This document shows positions 8,892 through 16,853 of a stretch of 58,086 nt of DNA, piece after piece. The stretch lies in NCBI GenBank assembly GCA_003210115.1, contig QCNM01000002.1:1-58086 (forward strand), in the 5' to 3' direction. Within the stretch, counting starts at the first letter, position 1, and each line of letters opens with the position of its first letter. The DNA is from SAR116 cluster bacterium AG-426-A06. Its GTDB lineage: Bacteria; Pseudomonadota; Alphaproteobacteria; Puniceispirillales; Marisalimonadaceae. Under the pieces are notes generated by a model. That model had not been told where the DNA came from. It was given only the letters and a program-made list of their open reading frames with translations, and made no database searches. The position numbers were made by a program, and so were the translations under genes.

Positions 8892-9461
8892 ATGTGTGGA
8901 AGGTTTACTTTATATGACTTGTCTAAGTTTAATATCAATATAAAAAATGAATTTAAACCAAACTTTAATATTTCGCCCGGTTCAAGTATTTTAATTCTAA
9001 ATGAAAATAAATTACCTTTAATTATTAATTGGGGGATAACGGCAAATTGGTCTGAGAAAGTAAAAATTTTTAATTCACGTTCTGAAACGTTAATGGTTAA
9101 GAAATCATTTAACAATACGAAAAGATGTATTTTTTTAGCTAATGGTTATTACGAGTGGAAAAGGAATGGTCAAAATAAAATTCCATTTTATCATTTTTTA
9201 TCAGATGAAATTATGTTTTTCGCTGGTATTTATAATGATGATGGGGCATGTATTGTTACGAGAGAAAGTTATCCAAAAATCAATCAAATTCATTCAAGAC
9301 AACCTGTTTTACTGAAGTATGATAATTTTAATACATGGTTTGATAAAACTCATGATTTTGAGTGTCAATTTTCAATAGAAATGAATATTTATGAAGTCTC
9401 AAAATCTGTCAATTCTGTTAAAAATAATTCGTTTAAAAATATTCAAAAAGTAAAAAATTGA
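8892..9461 (+). CDS. SOS response-associated peptidase (SRAP, YedK/HMCES-like)
   Basis: SRAP proteins crosslink covalently to abasic sites in single-stranded DNA through the N-terminal cysteine and shield them from breakage. The sequence starts MCGRFTLYDL, so removal of Met leaves catalytic Cys2; the other family residues are visible: the Asn in PNFNISPGSS, WGITANW, FNSRSET, the Glu in RCIFLANGYYEWKR, and a His in IHSRQPVLL. At 189 aa it is slightly shorter than the usual 200-230 aa, with a reduced C terminus. Seven bases separate it from the glycosyltransferase downstream. Together with the photoproduct-lyase-like gene at 11.1 kb this is the second DNA-damage gene in the same run of genes. 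Confidence 0.9.
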   Translation: MCGRFTLYDLSKFNINIKNEFKPNFNISPGSSILILNENKLPLIINWGITANWSEKVKIFNSRSETLMVKKSFNNTKRCIFLANGYYEWKRNGQNKIPFYHFLSDEIMFFAGIYNDDGACIVTRESYPKINQIHSRQPVLLKYDNFNTWFDKTHDFECQFSIEMNIYEVSKSVNSVKNNSFKNIQKVKN

Positions 9462-9467
9462 TTTTAT

Positions 9468-10304
9468 ATGAGCAGTGAAAACATAAACATATCTGTGATA
9501 ATTCCAACTTATAATAGGTCTAAATTATTAAACAGATCTATAAGATCTGTTTTAAATCAAACTTATCAACCTAATGAAATCATTGTTGTAGACAACGGGT
9601 CTACTGATGATACAAGTGAAATGGTATCTAAAAATTTTAGAAAAATTTGTTATATTTATCATGATAAAAAAGGTGTAAGCTCAGCAAGAAATGCAGGCAT
9701 CAGAATATCCAAAAGTAATTGGATATCCTTTTTAGACTCTGATGATGAATGGATGAAAGATAAATTATTTTTACAAAAGGAATATATTTTAAAAAACCCA
9801 GATGTTGATTTTCTTCATACAAATGAAATTTGGTTTAAAAATGGAAAACATTTAAATCAGAAAAAAATCCATAAAAAATATGGTGGTTATATTTTTAAGA
9901 ATTGTATAAAACTTTGTTGTATTTCACCAAGTAGTACTATCATTAAAAAAAAATTATTTGATAAAATTGGATATTTTGATGAAAGTTTTGAGGTGTGTGA
10001 GGATTATGAATTTTGGTTAAGAGTTTCCTCTAAAATAAAAGTTCATTTTTTGGAAGACAAACTTACTATAAAACATGGCGGTCATGATGGACAATTATCA
10101 AAAAAATATTGGGGGATGGATAGGTTCAGAATAATGGCAATAGAAAAAAATATATTAAATAATTGGTTTAATGAAGAACAAAAAAAATATGCTATTGATG
10201 ATCTGATTTCAAAAATTAAAATTATTTTGATTGGAGCAAAAAACCGAAATAACCAAAAATTATTTAGTGAGTATCATAATAAATTATTAAAATGGAAAAG
10301 TTAA
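9468..10304 (+). CDS. Glycosyltransferase family 2
   Basis: Nucleotide-sugar dependent inverting glycosyltransferase (GT-A fold). The N terminus is the classical ISVIIPTYNRSKLLNRSIRS, followed by IIVVDNGSTDDT, GVSSARNAGIRI and the metal-binding DSDDEW near residue 88; a later FDESFEVCEDYEFWLRVS supplies the ED of the acceptor/catalytic-base region. The C-terminal 80 residues are Lys/Asn/Ile rich. It probably works on a surface polysaccharide or lipid head group, but no other polysaccharide genes adjoin it except a GT4 at 23 kb. Its last four codons overlap the following unknown gene by 13 bp, suggesting coupled translation. Confidence 0.88.
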   Translation: MSSENINISVIIPTYNRSKLLNRSIRSVLNQTYQPNEIIVVDNGSTDDTSEMVSKNFRKICYIYHDKKGVSSARNAGIRISKSNWISFLDSDDEWMKDKLFLQKEYILKNPDVDFLHTNEIWFKNGKHLNQKKIHKKYGGYIFKNCIKLCCISPSSTIIKKKLFDKIGYFDESFEVCEDYEFWLRVSSKIKVHFLEDKLTIKHGGHDGQLSKKYWGMDRFRIMAIEKNILNNWFNEEQKKYAIDDLISKIKIILIGAKNRNNQKLFSEYHNKLLKWKS

Positions 10305-11104
10305 ATTCAACTGATAATAGTTATATTTGTGAATATTGTTTCATAGTAAACAACATATCTGAAGCTCAATTTTTTATTAATAGATTCAATCTTAAACTTA
10401 AAAAAAAATATAATTTATTTCCAATATTTTCAAATGAAAACAAAAATATATGGCTTGCAATTAATCAGGATACAATTTCTTCAACTGTAACACCTATTTA
10501 TTTAAATAATTGTGCAAATGCTAATGAACAAACAACATGGATATTTTTTTCATTTTCTTTTTTATCTAATTTAAATTCGCCACATTTTACTATTATCGAT
10601 GAAATAATAAACTCAAGTACACAAAATAAGCTTTACCCGTCAGTTTCTTGTTTAAAGAAATTTAAGAGAAAAAATGCTTTTTCTAATGAACAAAAGTTTC
10701 AAAATCAAGAACGCATAACTTTAAAAAATATATATGAGATATATAAAACATTAGAAAAATTGGTTAATAAGGCATTGATATTTGTTACAACTCTATCTAT
10801 CCCAGAAAAATATGAACTATCGGATATTGATAACAAAACAATCAAATCTGAACAAAACAAATATATTACAGAAATAATGAATTTATCTGATGAAATGAAG
10901 ATCACAATTTTTCCATTTTCTTATGCTTTAAATTTCTATAAAAAAATTGAAGAAGAATTTAAATTTTCAGTTTACGAACAGAATGTTTTGAAAAATCTTT
11001 TAAAGCATTTTAATCCAAATGATTTAAAACAAAATTTAATATTCATTAAAAAATTAAAAAATGGAAAACTAGTAATAAATTACTTAAAACAAAAATTATT
11101 GTAG
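10292..11104 (+). CDS. Protein of unknown function encoded directly before the photoproduct-lyase-like gene
   Basis: No family recognised. The 270-residue product is very rich in Asn, Lys, Ile and Phe, has no signal peptide and no long hydrophobic segment, and looks soluble and mixed alpha/beta at the N terminus (about 1-110) and mainly helical later (about 140-270). A Cys pair sits at residues 13-16 (CEYC) and another Cys at about 73; these do not form a recognisable metal motif. It overlaps the GT2 gene by 13 bp and is followed after 9 bp by the radical SAM gene, whose only available start is a TTG placed just after this gene's TAG, so the two are very likely co-translated and may work together. 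Confidence 0.72.
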   Translation: MEKLNSTDNSYICEYCFIVNNISEAQFFINRFNLKLKKKYNLFPIFSNENKNIWLAINQDTISSTVTPIYLNNCANANEQTTWIFFSFSFLSNLNSPHFTIIDEIINSSTQNKLYPSVSCLKKFKRKNAFSNEQKFQNQERITLKNIYEIYKTLEKLVNKALIFVTTLSIPEKYELSDIDNKTIKSEQNKYITEIMNLSDEMKITIFPFSYALNFYKKIEEEFKFSVYEQNVLKNLLKHFNPNDLKQNLIFIKKLKNGKLVINYLKQKLL

Positions 11105-11113
11105 GTAAAAACA

Positions 11114-12112
11114 TTGATTAATACTATCTATGTCGAAAATGAAATTAAAGACAATTCAAGAACTTTGTCTATTTTGTCAAAATTTAAAAGGTCGAGAATA
11201 ATATATATTAATAAATATTCTGAAATTTTTAATAAAAAAACTCAAAGTTTTAGATTACAAAAAAAAGATCCTTTATTAATTCTTGCAAAAAAACATAATA
11301 ATTTTGTTTTAAAAGCCCCAGAAGGATTTGGAATAGGCGCTAGTAAAAATTACTATTTTTCGCATATGTACAATTGTATCTACGATTGTAAATATTGTTT
11401 TTTACAAGGCTTATATTCTTCCGCAAATTATTTAGTTTTTGTTAATTATGAAGATTTTTTAACACAAATTAAAAATTTAATTACTATAAATAAAGGTAAG
11501 AGTATTACATTTTTTTCTGGTTATGACTGTGATTCATTAGCAATGGAAAAAGTAACAAGTTTTGCAGAATTTTTCTTAAAAAACTATTTGGAAAATAAAA
11601 AAATTACATATGAGTTTAGAACAAAAAGTTTACAAATTAATCCTTTTTTAAAAAACAGACCGTCAGAAAATATTGTAATTGCTTACAGTTTACTCCCAAA
11701 TGACTTAGCTCAAAAATTTGATGTTAAGGCCCCATCAATAAATCTGAGAATAAAATCATTAAAACAACTTACATTACTTGGGTGGCAAATTGGTCTAAGG
11801 TTTGACCCATTAATATACAATAACAATTGGAAAATTTCTTATAAAGAATTGATAAGAACGATTTTTGATCAAATTAATACAAATTATTTACATTCAGTTA
11901 GTTTTGGTTCTTTAAGATTCCCAAAACAAATCTTTAATACAATAAGTAATATGTATCCTGGAGACGAATTATTCGCGCATAATTTTGAAAAAAGAGCTAA
12001 TGTATATTCGTATAAGGATGAAGTTGAAAACGAGATGATTTCATATTGTAAAAATCTAATTTACAAAAAGGTTAAAAAAGATGTACAAATTTTCACTTGC
12101 ACTCCATATTAA
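11114..12112 (+). CDS. Spore-photoproduct-lyase-like radical SAM protein
   Basis: Radical SAM enzyme of the SPL family; the characterised Bacillus enzyme reverses the 5-thyminyl-dihydrothymine lesion with a 5'-deoxyadenosyl radical. The [4Fe-4S]-binding motif CIYDCKYC (CxxxCxxC) near residue 91 is followed by FLQGLY, the SPL-type continuation. A cysteine in FFSGYDCDSLAME falls where SPL carries the Cys that donates hydrogen to the product radical; this alignment is by context. The length (332 aa) is close to Bacillus SPL (about 340). No ATG is available upstream: the TTG at 11114, eight bases after a GTAGG, is the only sensible start. An SDR starts 5 bp after its stop. The organism shows no sporulation genes here, so the real lesion is uncertain. 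Confidence 0.82.
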   Translation: MINTIYVENEIKDNSRTLSILSKFKRSRIIYINKYSEIFNKKTQSFRLQKKDPLLILAKKHNNFVLKAPEGFGIGASKNYYFSHMYNCIYDCKYCFLQGLYSSANYLVFVNYEDFLTQIKNLITINKGKSITFFSGYDCDSLAMEKVTSFAEFFLKNYLENKKITYEFRTKSLQINPFLKNRPSENIVIAYSLLPNDLAQKFDVKAPSINLRIKSLKQLTLLGWQIGLRFDPLIYNNNWKISYKELIRTIFDQINTNYLHSVSFGSLRFPKQIFNTISNMYPGDELFAHNFEKRANVYSYKDEVENEMISYCKNLIYKKVKKDVQIFTCTPY

Positions 12113-12117
12113 CTTAC

Positions 12118-12822
12118 ATGCTATCCAATAAAAATATTATTGTTACCGGAAGCTCTAGTGGCATAGGTTTATCCATAACTAAAGCTTTGCTAAAAAACAA
12201 AGCAAATGTATTAGGTGTTTCAAGAAGAAATCCAAGTTTATCAAATAAAAATTATCATCACATTCAATTTGATTTATCAAATATTGAAACTGAATATGAA
12301 AAGTTAAGTAGCGTTATAAAAGAAAAACCTATTGATGGATTAATTAGCAATGCTGGCACAGGAAAACTTGATAGTTTAGAAAATTTTTCTCCAAAACAAA
12401 TATCTGAATTTATAAATTTAAACCTGAATTCTCATATAATTATTACAAGACTTTTATTGCCATATTTTAAAACAAATAAAAATGGATTTTTAATATATAT
12501 TGGATCTGAAGCTTCATATAAGGTTGGAAAATATGGAAGTATATATAGTGCTTGTAAGTTTGGGTTGCGTGGGTTTGTTAAATCAATAAGGATCGAAACT
12601 TCATTAAACAATATTAAAGTTACTCAAATTAACCCAGGCATAGTTAAGACACCTTTTTATAATAACTTAAAAATATCTCCGGGTACTAAGTATGATGAAT
12701 TTATTGAACCTAATGACATTGCTAATATTGTTATTGAAGTTCTCAAAATGAGAAGTGGAAGTGTGATTGACGAAATTAATTTAACATCTCAAAAGCAAGT
12801 TATAAATTTTAAGAGTAAATAA
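12118..12822 (+). CDS. SDR family oxidoreductase
   Basis: Classical short-chain dehydrogenase: IIVTGSSSGIGLSITKAL binds the dinucleotide, GVSRRNP ends the second strand with arginines that favour NADPH, then LISNAGTG, and the catalytic Ser and Tyr-Lys in IYIGSEASYK and YSACKFGLRG. The product is short (234 aa) with a reduced C terminus, as in SDRs lacking the final beta-strand signature. A TTG 21 bp upstream is in frame but the ATG at 12118 gives the expected N terminus (MLSNKNIIVTG). It follows the radical SAM gene by 5 bp and its stop overlaps the rhodanese start as TAATG, so the four genes 10292-13226 behave as one operon. Confidence 0.88.
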   Translation: MLSNKNIIVTGSSSGIGLSITKALLKNKANVLGVSRRNPSLSNKNYHHIQFDLSNIETEYEKLSSVIKEKPIDGLISNAGTGKLDSLENFSPKQISEFINLNLNSHIIITRLLLPYFKTNKNGFLIYIGSEASYKVGKYGSIYSACKFGLRGFVKSIRIETSLNNIKVTQINPGIVKTPFYNNLKISPGTKYDEFIEPNDIANIVIEVLKMRSGSVIDEINLTSQKQVINFKSK

Positions 12823-13226
12823 TGAGATTTCTATTTTTTTTAATACTATTTTTACCTAAAGTTTTATATGCAGATCTGACGAGTGTTGGAAATTACGAAT
12901 TAAATATTCTAATCAAAAGAGGTGTAAATATTGTAGACGTCAGGACACCTGAAGAATGGAAGAAAACTGGAATCATAAAAAATAGTTTGTTAATATCTCT
13001 CGTTAACAAAAAAAATAAATTTATATTTGACGAATGGTATTATAATTTCAGTCAAAAAGTAGATTTCAATAAACCACTTGCTTTTGTTTGTGCAACAGGA
13101 GTTAGATCACACTATATATCTAGATTGCTTAATAAAAAGTTACCAGAGCTTCAAATATATAATTTAACAAATGGAATAAATTACTGGATTAAGTCTGGTA
13201 ACTCAGTTTATGATTACGAAAATTAA
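12822..13226 (+). CDS. Secreted single-domain rhodanese-like protein
   Basis: Rhodanese-fold protein probably exported to the periplasm: residues 1-17 (MRFLFFLILFLPKVLYA) form a signal peptide, then comes NIVDVRTPEEWKKTGII and the active-site loop FVCATGVRSHYIS, which keeps the Cys and the CxxGxRS phosphate-binding-type loop. The family transfers sulfane sulfur, but periplasmic single-domain members may handle other oxyanions or act in redox. The length (134 aa) fits one domain. It begins inside the previous stop (TAATG), making it the last gene of the operon, and its stop shares TTAA with the convergent pal gene. No nearby gene shows what sulfur donor or acceptor it serves. Confidence 0.85.
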   Translation: MRFLFFLILFLPKVLYADLTSVGNYELNILIKRGVNIVDVRTPEEWKKTGIIKNSLLISLVNKKNKFIFDEWYYNFSQKVDFNKPLAFVCATGVRSHYISRLLNKKLPELQIYNLTNGINYWIKSGNSVYDYEN

Positions 13227-13735
13227 TCTATGGTAGTTACTGCTCTTCTATTTTTAGACCAAGCCATGTCATTTGAACCAACTACTGCTGGCTTTTCTTT
13301 ACCATATGAAATAACCCTAATTCTATCTGGGCTTATTCCTTCAATAACTAAGTAATCTCTTACTGCTGTAGCTCTCTTTTCACCTAATGCTAAGTTGTAC
13401 TCTCTTGTACCTCTTTCATCACAGTGACCTTCAATAGTAAAAGTTAAATCTGAGTTAACTCTTAAAAATCTTGATTGCTTATCTAAAGTTAACTTTGCTT
13501 CTGATGATAATTCTGATGAATCATAATCAAATAAAACTCTATCACCTACAGCGATTAACTTATCAGCCGGTGTTTGTTTAGCTGATCCAAATATTGATGC
13601 ACTAGATGCTTTTGCTACTTTCGCAGTAGCACTAGCTTTTCCAGCATCACTTTTTACCGTGTTTTGTGTAGCTGTTTCACATGATGCTAAGAAAAATAAT
13701 GATATAATTGAAATAATGAATTTTTGATTTAACAT
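13223..13735 (-). CDS. pal: Peptidoglycan-associated lipoprotein Pal
   Basis: Outer-membrane lipoprotein that ties the outer membrane to peptidoglycan in the Tol-Pal system. The signal peptide ends in lipobox LASC with Cys at about residue 19; a 40-residue Ala/Ser-rich linker follows; residues about 60-170 form an OmpA-like domain with FDYDSSELSSEA, GHCDERGTREYNLALGEKRA (Asp and Arg for meso-diaminopimelate binding) and VISYGKEKP. The length (170 aa) is normal. A start signal AGAGAG lies just upstream and the ATG follows the previous gene's TAA by 1 bp. Usual partners tolQRAB and ybgF are not in this window, so pal stands apart from them here, paired instead with a small unknown gene. Confidence 0.95.
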   Translation of the reverse strand: MLNQKFIISIISLFFLASCETATQNTVKSDAGKASATAKVAKASSASIFGSAKQTPADKLIAVGDRVLFDYDSSELSSEAKLTLDKQSRFLRVNSDLTFTIEGHCDERGTREYNLALGEKRATAVRDYLVIEGISPDRIRVISYGKEKPAVVGSNDMAWSKNRRAVTTID

Positions 13736-13736
13736 A

Positions 13737-14015
13737 TTAACTCTCTTTATTAACTGAATCGGTTATTTTTGAATATAGATTAGAGACTGAAGGTTTTGTT
13801 TCAATATTAAGATCAGTTTCTTTTAATATATTAAATCTTTCTTTAATAGCGTATTCGCTTAAATAAATTGATCCCGAACTTGCTCTACTTCTTGACTCAA
13901 TAAGATAATGTAAAATGCCATTCATTTCTTTTTTGTCAACAATTGTATAAGTCAAATCATTGTTTTCTTTATTATAAATAGATAAACCTATATCAATTTC
14001 TTGCTTTTGAGCCAT
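13737..14015 (-). CDS. Small hypothetical protein co-transcribed with pal
   Basis: No family recognised. The 92-residue product has no signal peptide or membrane segment and is predicted by eye as a small beta-rich domain (LSIYNKENNDLTYTIVDKK, then HYLIESRSRASSGSIYLSE) followed by a helical, charged tail. An AGGCAGGT ribosome-binding site lies just before the ATG. Its stop is separated from the pal ATG by a single base, which strongly suggests translational coupling with pal. The divergent gene on the plus strand is an HTH regulator with an operator-like palindrome between them. The function is unknown; a link to the cell envelope is only by position. Confidence 0.7.
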   Translation of the reverse strand: MAQKQEIDIGLSIYNKENNDLTYTIVDKKEMNGILHYLIESRSRASSGSIYLSEYAIKERFNILKETDLNIETKPSVSNLYSKITDSVNKES

Positions 14016-14065
14016 ACCTGCCTCTTAACTAATCAGTTATTTTATAGTAAAAAAGAATAATGTAT

Positions 14066-14095
14066 TTGAAAATATTTCACGTATCGTGATAATAT
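14066..14095 (+). promoter_or_regulatory. Promoter with palindromic operator upstream of the HTH regulator gene
   Basis: A -35-like TTGAAA (14066-14071) and a -10-like GATAAT (14088-14093, 16-bp spacing) precede the regulator start at 14116. Between and overlapping them lies the perfect inverted repeat TCACG-TAT-CGTGA (14077-14089). A repressor bound there would block RNA polymerase, so self-control by the downstream HTH protein is the simplest reading (inference). The element also lies upstream of the divergent pal partner gene. Confidence 0.5.
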
Positions 14096-14115
14096 AAAGT
14101 ATTAGAAATTTGTTT

Positions 14116-14622
14116 ATGTCATCTCAAAAACCTTATAAACCTGAAGAATATAAAAGCTTAATAGAAAATAATTTTTCTGAAATTTGGTTTCAATTTCTTT
14201 ATTTTGAAGTGATGCGAAGTAGAGATTGTGTAAGGTTTATGAAAAATAATCCTAATGGATACTTAATTTTACAGGTAATTTCTTGGCATCACGGTTTAGT
14301 TTTATTTTCAGAGCATAAAAATCAAGACAGAGAAAACTTTATAAAAAGTTGGGAGGCTAGTGCAAATTCTAAGACAAAGCCTAATAAGAGACTGACATAT
14401 TCTTTGGTTTCTGAACTTACTGGTCTTAGTATTGAGACTATAAGAAGACAAGTAAAGAAATTAATTGATAATGGATGGGTGTCCTACACTAAAAAAGAAG
14501 GAATTATTTACAGGCCTAATATTGATAAAGCTAAACAAATGACAGAGTACTTAAATCCAAAAGAAATTGATAGGTTAGTTAATCTTTTATCTAATATTGA
14601 TAAAATTAGGTTTAGGCAATGA
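14116..14622 (+). CDS. Winged-helix (HTH) transcriptional regulator
   Basis: DNA-binding regulator of unassigned subfamily. The N-terminal 75 residues are helical (EIWFQFLYFEVMRSRDCVRF) and may form the dimer or ligand part; residues about 95-140 form a helix-turn-helix with recognition helix in TGLSIETIRRQVKKLIDNGW, followed by a wing (VSYTKKEGIIYR). This order resembles MarR- or Crp-type wHTH proteins without being diagnostic. The frame begins with a TTG at 14110, but the ATG at 14116 (MSSQKPYKP) is the likely start. The palindrome TCACG-N3-CGTGA just upstream suggests autoregulation. The stop overlaps the next ATG (ATGA), making an operon with the SDR and glyoxalase-fold genes, which are the likely regulated functions. 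Confidence 0.78.
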   Translation: MSSQKPYKPEEYKSLIENNFSEIWFQFLYFEVMRSRDCVRFMKNNPNGYLILQVISWHHGLVLFSEHKNQDRENFIKSWEASANSKTKPNKRLTYSLVSELTGLSIETIRRQVKKLIDNGWVSYTKKEGIIYRPNIDKAKQMTEYLNPKEIDRLVNLLSNIDKIRFRQ

Positions 14623-15371
14623 GAAATTCAGTTGTAGTTATTACTGGTGGTTCTGGAGGTATAGGTCAAGCATTAATTAAAAAGTATCTTCAGGAAAGGT
14701 GTTTTGTAATATCCGCCGATTTAGAAAAAACTATTGATTTTGATGATAAAAATTTTAGTTTTTTAAAATGTAATGTTGAATGCGAAAATAGCATAAATAA
14801 TTTATTTGAATTTGTTTTAAAGAAATATAGTAGGATTGATTATTTTTTTTCAAATGCAGGTATATTATCACTTGGGGATGAACACTCTAGCAATTTTGAT
14901 TGGGAAAAAAATTGGAAACTACATTTAATGAGTCATGTTTTTGTTTCTAGAAAATTACTTCCTATATTTAAAAAACAAAAATTTGGTTATTTTTTAATTA
15001 CTGCGTCTGCGGCTGGCCTTTTAACCCATATTGATTCCATAACTTATTCTGTTACAAAACATAGTGCAATTGCATTTGCAGAATGGATAGCAATTAACAA
15101 TATAGATTATGGTTTTAATGTCTCAGTTATTTGTCCACAAGCGGTAAAAACAAATATGACAAAAGGAAGAGAAAAAGATGTTGCTGCTTTAGATGGAATG
15201 TTAGAACCTGATTTTTTAGTTGAAAAAATTCAAGAAGGAATAGATGAGAAACAATTTTTAATTTTGCCTCATTCAGAAGTTCAAAATTATATTCAAAAAA
15301 AATCATCTAACTATGACAGATGGATAAGTGGCATGGCAAGACTAAAACAAAAAATTGAGAATAATAAGTGA
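14619..15371 (+). CDS. SDR family oxidoreductase
   Basis: Classical short-chain dehydrogenase with VVITGGSGGIGQALIKKY at the dinucleotide site, ISADLE at the end of the second strand (Asp, favouring NAD(H)), FFSNAGIL, and the catalytic ITASAAGLL Ser and YSVTKHS Tyr/Lys; VICPQAVKTNM follows as usual. It has 250 residues, a normal length. The ATG overlaps the regulator's stop as ATGA and its own stop overlaps the GTG start of the next gene, so this is the middle gene of a tightly coupled three-gene operon. The substrate is unknown. Confidence 0.9.
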   Translation: MRNSVVVITGGSGGIGQALIKKYLQERCFVISADLEKTIDFDDKNFSFLKCNVECENSINNLFEFVLKKYSRIDYFFSNAGILSLGDEHSSNFDWEKNWKLHLMSHVFVSRKLLPIFKKQKFGYFLITASAAGLLTHIDSITYSVTKHSAIAFAEWIAINNIDYGFNVSVICPQAVKTNMTKGREKDVAALDGMLEPDFLVEKIQEGIDEKQFLILPHSEVQNYIQKKSSNYDRWISGMARLKQKIENNK

Positions 15372-15766
15372 AATTAGAAAATATTGATCATGTGGTAATA
15401 ACTGTCAAAGATTTAAATAAAACAATTGATTTCTATACGAATATATTAGGAATGAAGTTAGAAAAATTTTTATCATCATTAGATAATAATCAAATTAGAT
15501 ATGCAGCAAGTTTTGGCTCTCAAAAAATTAATTTTCACGAAGAAAAAAAGCCTTTTAAACCCAATGCATTAAATCCATCCTCAGGTTCAATGGATATTTG
15601 TTTTATTTCCAAAAATAAGATTAATGACTGGGTTTATCACCTAGTAAAAAAAGGAATTAATATTGAAATTGGACCTGAGAAAAAAACTGGTGCTTTAGGT
15701 CCCATTTTATCTATATATATCAGAGATCCAGATTTTAATTTAATTGAAATATCTAATCAATTATAA
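15368..15766 (+). CDS. VOC (glyoxalase/bleomycin resistance/dioxygenase) fold protein
   Basis: Small metal-dependent enzyme of the vicinal oxygen chelate superfamily: two beta-alpha-beta-beta-beta modules, with IDHVVITVKDLNKTIDFYTN at the start providing the first metal-ligand His, and the C-terminal IRDPDFNLIEIS supplying the Glu. A third possible ligand is the His in KINFHEEKKP. The length is 132 aa, one domain pair. The start is a GTG at 15368 inside the SDR stop (GTGA). Members include lactoylglutathione lyases, virulence protein-like and ring-cleavage dioxygenases; nothing here decides among them. It ends the operon begun by the HTH regulator. Confidence 0.85.
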   Translation: MKLENIDHVVITVKDLNKTIDFYTNILGMKLEKFLSSLDNNQIRYAASFGSQKINFHEEKKPFKPNALNPSSGSMDICFISKNKINDWVYHLVKKGINIEIGPEKKTGALGPILSIYIRDPDFNLIEISNQL

Positions 15767-15768
15767 TT

Positions 15769-16848
15769 TTAAATTGCTCTTGCAATGGCATCACCGCATT
15801 CATGGGTTTTAGCATCACCACCTAAGTCTTTAGTTCTGTTTTCTTGTTTAGATATTGTTAATTCAATTGTCTTGATGACATGATCATGTGCTTCTTTGTA
15901 ACCAAAATGATCTAACATCATTGCACCAGCCCAAATTTGTCCAATAGGATTCGCGATATTCTGTCCAGCAATGTCAGGTGCAGATCCATGAACTGGTTCA
16001 AATAAAGATGGAAAATCTTTTTCTGGATTAATATTTCCTGAAGGAGCAACACCTATGGTACCAGTACATGCTGGTCCTAAATCAGATAAAATATCTCCAA
16101 AAAGATTTGATCCCACAACTACATTAAATTTTTCTGGATTTAAGACGAAATGAGCACATAAAATATCAATATGATATTTATCAAATCTAACATCAGGAAA
16201 ATTCTTTGATATCTCTTCAACTCTCTCGTCCCAGTAAGGCATTGTAATAGAAATACCGTTAGATTTTGTAGCTGAAGTTAAATGTTTTCTTTTTGTATTC
16301 TTTGCCAGATTGAAAGCAAAATTTAAAACTCTATCTACTCCAATTTTAGTCATTATAGTTTCTTGAACAACAAACTCTCTATCAGTATTAGGAAACATTT
16401 TCCCCCCGATAGATGAGTATTCCCCTTCAGTATTTTCTCTAACAATAAAGAAATCTATATCTCCTGGAATTTTGTTAGCTAATGGAGAAGGAACTCCGGG
16501 CATTAATTTAACTGGTCTTAAATTAACATATTGATCAAATTCTCTTCTGAACTTTAAGAGTGATCCCCATAAAGAAACATGATCTGGGATTTTAGCTGGC
16601 CAACCTACAGCTCCAAAAAAAATAGCATCATGATTTGAAATTTTATCCTTCCAATTGTCAGGCATCATTTGTCCATGCTTTTGATAATAATCATAAGAGC
16701 TAAATTCAAACTCCTCAAAATTTAAATTAAAATCAAATTTTTCAGATACTTTTTTAAGAACTTTAATACCTTCAGGCATTACTTCTTTTCCAATTCCGTC
16801 ACCTGCTATAACGGCAATATTAAATCTATTTTTTTTCATAACGTCCAT
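15769..16848 (-). CDS. Tartrate dehydrogenase / D-malate dehydrogenase (decarboxylating)
   Basis: NAD-dependent beta-decarboxylating dehydrogenase of the isocitrate/isopropylmalate family. It begins IAVIAGDGIGKEVMPEG and shows FFGAVGWPAKIPDH and LLKFRREFDQYVNLRPVKL, the variant typical of tartrate/D-malate dehydrogenase rather than LeuB; the metal-binding Asp residues lie in NLFGDILSDLGP and the NAD site in EPVHGSAPDIAGQNIANP. The length is 359 aa. Two ATGs are possible (16848 and 16839); I use the first. It lies 5 bp downstream of the NIPSNAP gene. With glycerate 2-kinase (24.8 kb) and the lactate-type dehydrogenase next door it suggests hydroxy-diacid breakdown. A second, distinct member of the family is at 43.7 kb. 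Confidence 0.88.
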   Translation of the reverse strand: MDVMKKNRFNIAVIAGDGIGKEVMPEGIKVLKKVSEKFDFNLNFEEFEFSSYDYYQKHGQMMPDNWKDKISNHDAIFFGAVGWPAKIPDHVSLWGSLLKFRREFDQYVNLRPVKLMPGVPSPLANKIPGDIDFFIVRENTEGEYSSIGGKMFPNTDREFVVQETIMTKIGVDRVLNFAFNLAKNTKRKHLTSATKSNGISITMPYWDERVEEISKNFPDVRFDKYHIDILCAHFVLNPEKFNVVVGSNLFGDILSDLGPACTGTIGVAPSGNINPEKDFPSLFEPVHGSAPDIAGQNIANPIGQIWAGAMMLDHFGYKEAHDHVIKTIELTISKQENRTKDLGGDAKTHECGDAIARAI

Positions 16849-16853
16849 TTATA

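Noticed and set aside
9468-12112. Horizontally acquired island
   Set aside because: The segment looks even more AT- and Lys/Asn-rich than neighbours, but there are no flanking repeats, integrases or tRNA; composition difference was judged by eye only.
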